The translations under genes were made by a program, and so were the position numbers. This document shows, one piece after another, positions 53,901 through 59,659 of a DNA stretch of 64,000 nt. A model generated the notes under the pieces. It worked only from the letters and a program-made list of their open reading frames with translations, was not told where the DNA came from and searched no databases. This stretch comes from an uncultured bacterium (lineage in GTDB: Bacteria; Hydrogenedentota; Hydrogenedentia; Hydrogenedentales; CAILVY01), in NCBI GenBank assembly GCA_937951485.1, contig CALEDJ010000034.1, positions 62,001 through 126,000 on the forward strand, in the 5' to 3' direction. Position 1 is the stretch's first letter; every line of letters begins with the position of its first letter.

Positions 53901-54281
53901 AACGTCGGGGGCGAATCTCCAGAATCCGGGATCAACGCCCAAGACTTGCGCGCGGTTGCGTTGACGGCGCGCGCCGGCCGCCTCCGGCGGCAGGGCCGCC
54001 ACCCCGCGCAGCGCCAGCACGGCGCTTGCCGTGATGTGCGGTTCTTCGCGCTGCAACCGTTCGGCAAGCGTTTGCGAAAAATAGCGGTTGCGCCATTCCA
54101 TGGCGTGTTCGACGCGCCCCAACCGCGCCAAAGCGATGTCGCGGAGGGTCCGGTCCACCGAATCCCCCACCACAAGCGCCCCCGCCAGAATAGCGCAGGC
54201 CAGGGCCGCGCCACAGACAAGGCCAAGGTGCATACGCCGGTAGTGGACGATGCTGCGCGTTATCATGCGAAGCATGGTCAT
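50988..54281 (-). CDS. Large FtsX-type ABC transporter permease (MacB/LolC class, double-core)
   Basis: A 1097-residue permease starting at 54281 with AGGA eight bases upstream. An N-terminal helix (LVCGAALACAILAGALVVGD) precedes a periplasmic region of about 450 residues. A first block of membrane helices follows near residues 510-660 (LGLSFFLIASSLILLGLLFV). A second block starts near 680-730, then another periplasmic region with SPDFSVVPLRV, and a last FtsX core (YLALFLVLGGMGLALGAGGA to the end). Two FtsX cores in one chain mean that one polypeptide may serve as a full permease. With the LolD-like ATPase 3 bases away, a role in lipoprotein or peptide release from the inner membrane is likely. 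Confidence 0.9.
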   Translation of the reverse strand: MTMLRMITRSIVHYRRMHLGLVCGAALACAILAGALVVGDSVDRTLRDIALARLGRVEHAMEWRNRYFSQTLAERLQREEPHITASAVLALRGVAALPPEAAGARRQRNRAQVLGVDPGFWRFAPDVPPRVPGIQEAAINHTTAEVLGIAPGDDLILRLEKYHWMPLDAPMSQRTDQYTVVLRVTVISVLSDAQLGRFSLAANQAPPCNVFVDRTWLQEAMELDALANLLIAGSAASDAPETVRNPHLFSQALKRVWNLEDIGIHFKTYESGLVQIASSRIYLDEEIVRAARQLPAAIPTLTYLVNGIKKGDRSTPYSFVTAGPVPLDTPEGTAVINQWLAETLEAGPGDQLTVDYWHLLPSNVFVEKTHAFTVHRVLSMEDMAIERDLAPLFPGLSDVDTCRDWDIGMPLDEERLTDVANEAYWNAYGQTPKLMTTYETGRALWGTRFGSVTGLRFPSEAGDAATLRARLRAEVKSEALGLVFSPVRAQALAGVDKAMNFGGLFLGLSFFLIASSLILLGLLFVYGLQQRAAEMGLLKALGYPLARIRALFLLEALPTALLGLIPGVLAGVTYAHLLLLGLAWRWPAALAGTPVTLHVRPATLLLGGTAAFICVFAVVLAAAWRGTRHTARTLISMDFSALDAGVSPRRRAGLLIAATTALALALLVAAAGFVQGDNVLGLFFVVGAFFLLSGLGYYAAFLGYLARRKSFKRPRRWKLILTNLARRRGRSLGIAATSAAGCFLVLSVSAMRENLALHADRRDSGTGGFAVYAETALPVTRDNDRLFQSPDFSVVPLRVRDGDDAGCLNLNRAQAPRIIGVDPVAMAALRAFCPPEEADAFWALLEANPSADRVPAVVGDIDTALWGLGMKTGPITGDELAYAGESGREFVLKLVGRLPLRLSVFQGAILVSEQAFTRMFPSESGYRAFLVDAPMVQARALADRLNRDHERLGMDAAPTLERLESFYAVERAYLALFLVLGGMGLALGAGGAAVVVLRNLFERRAETALLHAVGYERNLLRRLHFVENSLLVGIGILLGAAAAAAAIFPLVIASRTIVDFSTLALLLIALFAAQVTLVAAAVTGALPRAPAAALRTE

Positions 54282-54284
54282 GGT

Positions 54285-54971
54285 TCAATCCTGCGGAACA
54301 AGACGGCCTCCGTGCAGTTCGAATATTTTCCCGAAGCGCGCGGCGATGGCGGGGGCATGGGTCACAATCACCACGGCCATCCCTTCCTCCCGCTGGAGTT
54401 CGCACAGGAGATCGGCGAGTTGTTGGGCCGCTGCTTCGTTGAGCGAACCGGTGGGTTCGTCGGCCAGCAGCAGGCGCGGCCGGTTGATGAGCGCGCGCGC
54501 CACCGCCACGCGCTGGCGTTCGCCGCCGGACAGTTGGCCGGGGCGGGCGTCCGCTTTGTCCGCCAATCCCATGCGCGCCAGCAGTGCGACCGCGCGGCCA
54601 TGGGCGTCTGCGGCGGCGTGGGATGCCAGCACGGGTATCAACACGTTTTCAAGTGCAGTGTATTGCGGGAGCAAGTGATGCAACTGAAAAACAAAACCGA
54701 TATCGCGGTTGCGAATCCGGGCCAGTTCATTTTCCGACAATACGGCCATGTTTCGCCCCGCAAAGAAAATGTCGCCTGAGGTCGGCCGGTCCAAAGCGCC
54801 CATGAGGTTGAGCAACGTGCTCTTGCCACACCCCGACGGGCCAACGACGGCAATGCATGTGCCCGCTTCCAGGTGAAAGTCAAGGTCTTTCAATACGCAA
54901 AGGGGCGCGGGCGCGCCGGGATACTCCTTGGCGACCTTGCGCAGTTCGATGAGAGGGGGCGTTTCGCTCAT
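54285..54971 (-). CDS. LolD/MacB-type ABC transporter ATP-binding protein
   Basis: A 228-residue ATPase with Walker A GPSGCGKST, Q-loop VFQLHHLLPQYTALENV, signature LSGGERQRVAVARAL, Walker B RLLLADEPTGSLNE and switch His VTHAP. The sequence pattern PTSGDIFFAG and EPTGSL are typical of the LolD/MacB group. The gene lies between the FtsX permease and a PQQ beta-propeller gene on the minus strand, so the three probably form one operon. Confidence 0.93.
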   Translation of the reverse strand: MSETPPLIELRKVAKEYPGAPAPLCVLKDLDFHLEAGTCIAVVGPSGCGKSTLLNLMGALDRPTSGDIFFAGRNMAVLSENELARIRNRDIGFVFQLHHLLPQYTALENVLIPVLASHAAADAHGRAVALLARMGLADKADARPGQLSGGERQRVAVARALINRPRLLLADEPTGSLNEAAAQQLADLLCELQREEGMAVVIVTHAPAIAARFGKIFELHGGRLVPQD

Positions 54972-54975
54972 GTTC

Positions 54976-56271
54976 TCACGATTCCTTCCCGTGCCCCGCT
55001 GTCAGCGCCACAACGGCGCCGTCTTCGCTGCCCACGAGGATGTGTCCCTGGACGACGGCGGGGGATGTGATTTCATCGGCGATGGTCAACCTCCAGAGCA
55101 ATTCGCCATCGTCCAGGGCCAGCATGAAGAGTGTTCCGTCCGCACTGACGATGACCGTGTCCCCCGCAATCACGGGCGAAAGCGGCATGCCCTCCGTATC
55201 AAATTTCCAGCGGACTTCGCCCGTCTCTCGGTTCAGGCCATAAACAATGCCGTCGTAATCGGCGGCAACCACCCATTCGTCGGTGACCGCGGGCGTCGCG
55301 AAAATTTCCGCCTCACCTGCCTCGGTCACCCAGATGGTCTCGCCGGAGGCGATGTCCGCTTCGAGAATCTTTCCGCTGCGGCTGCCGGAAACAACGCGTC
55401 CGCCCACAAGCGCAACGCCGCCCGCCACCTGGGAATCGGGATCAATTGCAATATCGCGCAGGTGATCGCCGGTTTTGGGATCAAAAACGTGCAGCGCGGC
55501 GGCGCAACTGCCGAATACAGCCGCCTCATTGGAAACCGACGGCGAGGCGTCGCTGCGGTCCACCGCTTCGCCGCGCCAGCGTTCGCGGCCCGTCGCCGCA
55601 TCGAGGCAGACCAGCACCCCGTTGGATTGCTGGAGCACATAGACGCTGCCGGAGGCGTCGGTCTCCGCCGGGTCCGCGGCGCGATAATTCGGCGTCCCCA
55701 GAATGGTTCCCGCTAAGGTGTAATGCCATCTTTCCTCGCCCGTGTCCGCATCAAGGGCGAAAAGCGTCCCGTCTGCGGTTCCCACGAGCAGCATATCATC
55801 AAAACACGCGATGGGCGCCTCTATTCGATGCCGCAGCGGCTGGCCGTCGGGCGTAACGCCCTTATGCAGTTCTCGCGACCATACCAGATTGCCTTCCAAG
55901 TCCGCGCTCAACACCTCCCCCCGCGCCGTGGCGACGAAGACGTGGTCATTGCACACCACCGGCGTTTGCCGTACCGGCCCGCCGGTCTTCAGCCGCCAAT
56001 GCACACTGAGCGGCGGCGTCCACTCAGAAGTCGCCACGCCCCGCAGGGCATTGTCACCGTGAAACGTGTTCCACGCGCCTGAATCCAAGAAGTCGCTTTC
56101 CGGGCTTGAAAGTGGCGTTTTTTGTTCGCTGACCGGCGGCGTTTCCACAACGGCATCCAAATCGGGGGGTGGCTTTCTCGCGGAATATTGTTTGGCTACG
56201 GTAGATATGACAAAGGCGCCAAAGACCATTGCCGCGACAATCTTGATGATTAGCCAGGTACGCTGTTTCAT
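54976..56271 (-). CDS. PQQ-like beta-propeller repeat protein (BamB/PQQ-DH-like)
   Basis: A 431-residue protein with an N-terminal signal anchor (WLIIKIVAAMVFGAFVIST) and seven or eight PQQ/PQQ-like repeats, as in GTADGTLFALDADTGEERWH, CLDAATGRERWRGEAVD and YGLNRETGEVRWKFDTEGMP. The Trp at blade ends and G-x-x-x-A-L-D motifs are clear. It is a membrane-anchored periplasmic propeller and probably a scaffold, since dehydrogenase active-site features are not seen. It is the first gene of the operon that also encodes the LolD-like ATPase and FtsX permease. Confidence 0.88.
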   Translation of the reverse strand: MKQRTWLIIKIVAAMVFGAFVISTVAKQYSARKPPPDLDAVVETPPVSEQKTPLSSPESDFLDSGAWNTFHGDNALRGVATSEWTPPLSVHWRLKTGGPVRQTPVVCNDHVFVATARGEVLSADLEGNLVWSRELHKGVTPDGQPLRHRIEAPIACFDDMLLVGTADGTLFALDADTGEERWHYTLAGTILGTPNYRAADPAETDASGSVYVLQQSNGVLVCLDAATGRERWRGEAVDRSDASPSVSNEAAVFGSCAAALHVFDPKTGDHLRDIAIDPDSQVAGGVALVGGRVVSGSRSGKILEADIASGETIWVTEAGEAEIFATPAVTDEWVVAADYDGIVYGLNRETGEVRWKFDTEGMPLSPVIAGDTVIVSADGTLFMLALDDGELLWRLTIADEITSPAVVQGHILVGSEDGAVVALTAGHGKES

Positions 56272-56343
56272 ATATAGCCATTTTCCCGACGAGACGCCCC
56301 GGAATCCACGGGGTTCCGTAGTGTCTTGACAAAACCTTTTCTT

Positions 56344-56496
56344 CCCTCACCCCACCCCTCTCCCAGAGGGAGAGGGCGTTTGCCGCCTGACCTGAGGTAT
56401 GCTGTTATTCCCCCTCCCAGAGGGAGCAGGCGTTTGCCGCGCCACCTGCGGAATGCTGTCGCTCCCTCTCCCTCCGGGAGAGGGGTGGGGTGAGGG
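56344..56496. repeat. Inverted-repeat element with 21-bp arms and an internal tandem duplication
   Basis: CCCTCACCCCACCCCTCTCCC (56344-56364, quoted here as 21 bases of arm) is complementary to 56476-56496. Inside, a unit of about 59 bases occurs twice, sharing CCCAGAGGGAG, CAGGCGTTTGCCGC-like and GGTATGCTGT-like segments. The arms are of a type widespread between genes in bacteria. Confidence 0.65.
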
Positions 56497-57149
56497 GGAA
56501 ATCCAACATGATCGAAGGCTATTCTCAACGCTTAGCATATTTTGCACAACACCAGGTGGAGATGACCTTTCTCACCAGCAATGCTGTGGGACAGCACATG
56601 ACCGTTCTTGACAAAGCCTACACGCCAATTGGAGAAAATCATGAACACCGTATGTGCTCAAAAAAGCCATTCCGGCAACGAAAACAAAGGACTTTCAACG
56701 CAACATCAGAACCTATGGGTGACTGTGAATCAGTTATTTTTTTGATCAACACGTTCAAGGAAGTCCGTCGCGCGGGCCAGGCGAAGCAATCTTGAATAAT
56801 GAACATGTCCATATGTATTCGAGATTTATTCGCGTTTGATTAACATGTGGTTCATTATTGCTGCATTCCCGCTTGCGGGGATGATGCCCTGAAATAAAAC
56901 GCTCTGCAGAAATCGTCATTCTCGCAGTGTGTTGCCAAAGGGTTTATTTCAAATCCCAAAGACAAGGCCCGTTCCGTTGTGATGATGCAGGAGGGTTTAC
57001 AACGCGCCAGGGAACTTTTTATCAGGTACTTTGGGAAATAGCGACAGGCTGAAGCCTGCGCTCAAGAACTCATCCGGCTTTGGGCTTTCCGCTCAGAATC
57101 CAGTACAATCGCACTGATTGTCTGTAATCCAGACCGTGGAGCATGGAAC
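56497..57149. other. Low-content intergenic stretch with possible gene remnants
   Basis: A 95-codon frame from ATG 56509 has lower GC than the surroundings and no recognisable domain; its only ribosome binding site is part of the repeat arm. A second open stretch ends at TAG 57039-57041 and reads FISNPKDKARSVVMMQEG at its end, which looks like the C-terminus of a lost gene. CAGGCTGAAGCCTG at 57045-57058 is a member of the 14-bp palindrome family. None is firm enough to call a gene. Confidence 0.35.
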
Positions 57150-57902
57150 ATGGAGCGTTCAGATCGAGCGTATGTGCATATCAGCGCGGGAATGACGCGC
57201 ATCGGAAATGCGTGGATTGAGCGATCTTGGTCAGCATTTCTGGGCCATACCGTCGGCTTGACCGATCGCGTGCACCCGCGCGAGTGGCTTGATGCATCCG
57301 GCGATGACTTTCTGTTGGTTTGCGGCGAACGCCGCATCACGCCGATGGACTTGGGCGAAAAGGAATGGAGCGAGGCGATGTTCTCTCTGGGCGCGGCGTT
57401 GACCGTGCGCCATGCAGGGCCGGGTGTCGTCTTTGACGTCTGCACCCGCGTTTTCCACCGCGCCTCGTTCATGATACGGTCATGTCGCATCATGAATGCA
57501 AGCAATCAGAACATGTCATTGGACGAAATCGTGATTGACCGAATGCAATTGTCGGCGCGCGATCCCGAATACGACGTGTTTCCCATGGAGAATGGCGGCT
57601 GCACCGGTTTTTTCCTGGATGGCACTCGCGGTTTGGCCTTCGCCGTCTTGTCAGGGGCCGAGGCCGCTTTCGATCGCTCAGAATCGGGAACGACGTTCCG
57701 GTGTACAGTCTCCGGGTTGCAGATTGTCCCGGGCGCACATTGCGAACTGCCGGACATGGGCGTGGCCTTCTTCTCGGGCGAGCGCGCCGACGCGATGGCC
57801 GCCGCGGAAACGATCGCCGATCAAATCCGGAAATGGCGGGTACGTGAAGCCGAACAACGCGCCGCCGCGCGCGCAGAGGAGACCGCGCAAAATGGCGGGT
57901 GA
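57150..57902 (+). CDS. Hypothetical protein, beta-sandwich-like, coupled to a methyltransferase gene
   Basis: A 250-residue protein from ATG 57150. It starts MERSDRAYVHISAGMTRIGN and has alternating hydrophobic residues with many aromatic positions (IERSWSAFLGHTVGL, FLLVCGERRITPMDL, VFDVCTRVFHRASF). This suggests a beta-sandwich like the N-terminal domain of some glycoside hydrolases. The last 40 residues form a charged helix (KWRVREAEQRAAARAEETAQ). No signal peptide. The end overlaps the start of the next gene by 11 bases. I do not recognise the family. Confidence 0.6.
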   Translation: MERSDRAYVHISAGMTRIGNAWIERSWSAFLGHTVGLTDRVHPREWLDASGDDFLLVCGERRITPMDLGEKEWSEAMFSLGAALTVRHAGPGVVFDVCTRVFHRASFMIRSCRIMNASNQNMSLDEIVIDRMQLSARDPEYDVFPMENGGCTGFFLDGTRGLAFAVLSGAEAAFDRSESGTTFRCTVSGLQIVPGAHCELPDMGVAFFSGERADAMAAAETIADQIRKWRVREAEQRAAARAEETAQNGG

Positions 57903-59055
57903 CAACGAAACAATCGAGGTGACAATCACCACTCTGGCGCACGGCGGCGACGGCATCGGACGTGTAGAGGGACAGGTCTGCTTCGTGCCCTATGGATTGC
58001 CGGGCGACCGTCTCAGCGTACGCGTCGCACGGCGCGCGAAGCGCGCGATGTGGGGCGAAATCGTGGACATCATCGAAGCGTCGCCCGATCGCTGCGCGGC
58101 GGAATGCCCCGTATTTGGGCGTTGTGGCGGATGTTCGTGGCTGCACTTTGCCTATCCCGCGCAGGCGGAATGGAAACGCCAGATAGTCCGTGAACTGCTG
58201 CAACGCCTTGGCGGCGTCGAGGCCGATCCCGAATGGATTGAAGACGCCTCGTTGCGCCTGGGCTATCGCACCCGCGCGGAATTCCACGGCGACGGCGCGG
58301 TGCTGGGTTTCTATGCGCAGGGTAGCAACACCATTGTGGACATCGCGCGCTGCCCGCTCTGCCATGATCGCCTGAATGCCGCGCTGACCCTCCTGCGGGA
58401 AACAGCGATCAAGGGCGCGGTCGCCGTCACCGTGAATCCGGAAGGCGAGGAAACGCTGGTCTGGACCCGCTTCCTCCGGCGCAGCCTGCGTGACCGCTTT
58501 CCCTTGGCCAATACGCCACAAGAGGATCGCCCGCGTTCTCGCTTCGTATTCGACGGCGTCCCCATCATCAACGGAACCTTCAGCCAGTCCAGTCTGTTGC
58601 TCAACCGGCTGCTCGTCAAGACCGTCCACGCATTTGTGGGCATGCCCACATCGCTGCTTGATCTTTATTGCGGCAACGGCAACCTGTCAGCGACGCTGCC
58701 GCTGCGCACGCAGGTGGTCGGCGTGGATCAGAACCGCGCGGCGGTCCAGGCAGCGCGCGAAACGCGCAACGCAGAATACCGCGCGGGCGATGAAGCAATG
58801 ATGCGCAAGGTCATCCAGGAAGGGGACTGGGAGTGCATCCTGCTGGACCCGCCGCGCACGGGCGCGAAAGCCGTCGCCCCGACGATTGCCGCGAGCAAGG
58901 CGCGCGCCGTCATCTATGTTTCATGCGACCCCGCCACGCTCGCCCGCGATTTGAAGACCATCTGCGGCGGCGGCTGGCGCCTGGTGCGCAGCGCTGTGAT
59001 TGACATGTTCCCCAACACGCCGCATGTGGAGAGTGTGTGCCGGTTGGAGCGGTAG
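57892..59055 (+). CDS. TrmA/RlmD-family RNA (uracil-5-)-methyltransferase
   Basis: A 387-residue protein. ATG 57892 overlaps the previous gene and has GAGGAG upstream. An N-terminal TRAM domain (IEVTITTLAHGGDGIGRVEG) is followed by a [4Fe-4S]-type Cys set (RCAAECPVFGRCGGCSWLHF). The Rossmann methyltransferase has LLDLYCGNGNLSATLP, ILLDPPRTGAKAV and the SCDPATLARDL catalytic Cys block. Family members methylate C5 of uridine in tRNA (TrmA) or 23S rRNA (RlmC/RlmD). The Fe-S set and TRAM favour the RlmD type; the exact base is not known. Confidence 0.9.
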   Translation: MAGDNETIEVTITTLAHGGDGIGRVEGQVCFVPYGLPGDRLSVRVARRAKRAMWGEIVDIIEASPDRCAAECPVFGRCGGCSWLHFAYPAQAEWKRQIVRELLQRLGGVEADPEWIEDASLRLGYRTRAEFHGDGAVLGFYAQGSNTIVDIARCPLCHDRLNAALTLLRETAIKGAVAVTVNPEGEETLVWTRFLRRSLRDRFPLANTPQEDRPRSRFVFDGVPIINGTFSQSSLLLNRLLVKTVHAFVGMPTSLLDLYCGNGNLSATLPLRTQVVGVDQNRAAVQAARETRNAEYRAGDEAMMRKVIQEGDWECILLDPPRTGAKAVAPTIAASKARAVIYVSCDPATLARDLKTICGGGWRLVRSAVIDMFPNTPHVESVCRLER

Positions 59056-59083
59056 CATCGCTGCAGGGAGTGACAAAAGGAAA

Positions 59084-59659
59084 ATGATTCGAACCGTTTG
59101 CGTGTATGCGGCGTCGAGTGAGGCAGTAGCCCCGGAATATGCGGACGCCGCACGACGGCTGGGCCGTTTGATTGCCGAACGCGGCTGCCATCTCGTTTAT
59201 GGCGGGGGAAACATTGGCCTGATGGGCGCGCTTGCCCGCGCGGCGCATGAGGCCGGAGGCCATGTCATCGGGGTGATTCCGGATCGGCTGCGCGGTTTGG
59301 AACTGGCCTATGAGGCCGCCGATGAACTGATCGTCACGCGGGACCTTCGAGACCGCAAGGCGATTATGGAAGACCGCGCCGATGCGTTCATTGCCCTGCC
59401 CGGCGGATTCGGCACGTTGGAGGAAATCATCGAGGTGATGGTGCTGAAACAACTGTGGTATCACAAGAAGCCGCTCGTTTTCCTCAATGTGCGCGGCATT
59501 TACGACAAACTCATGGCCTTTTTCGGCCATCTCGTCACGGAACAGTTCATCCCCGCGTCGCACCAGTCGTTGTATCATGTCTGCAACACGCCGGAACAGG
59601 CCATCGCCTATCTCGATATCTGCGAAACGACCACTCCTGAACGGAAATGGATGCCATGA
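59084..59659 (+). CDS. LOG-family protein (cytokinin riboside 5'-monophosphate phosphoribohydrolase-like)
   Basis: A 191-residue protein with AAAAGG before ATG 59084. It has VCVYAASSEAV at the start, the nucleotide loop VYGGGNIGLMGALA and the hallmark PGGFGTLEEIIEV, with active-site Arg and Glu (the RDLRDRKAIMEDRAD segment). LOG proteins remove ribose 5-phosphate from N6-modified AMP or other nucleoside monophosphates. In bacteria the physiological role is often nucleotide salvage. Cytoplasmic. It overlaps the following gene by ATGA if that starts at 59656. Confidence 0.93.
   Translation: MIRTVCVYAASSEAVAPEYADAARRLGRLIAERGCHLVYGGGNIGLMGALARAAHEAGGHVIGVIPDRLRGLELAYEAADELIVTRDLRDRKAIMEDRADAFIALPGGFGTLEEIIEVMVLKQLWYHKKPLVFLNVRGIYDKLMAFFGHLVTEQFIPASHQSLYHVCNTPEQAIAYLDICETTTPERKWMP

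Noticed and set aside
22737-56496. CRISPR arrays among the repeat-rich stretches.
   Set aside because: Repeats are few, inverted and not regularly spaced; no cas gene is present.
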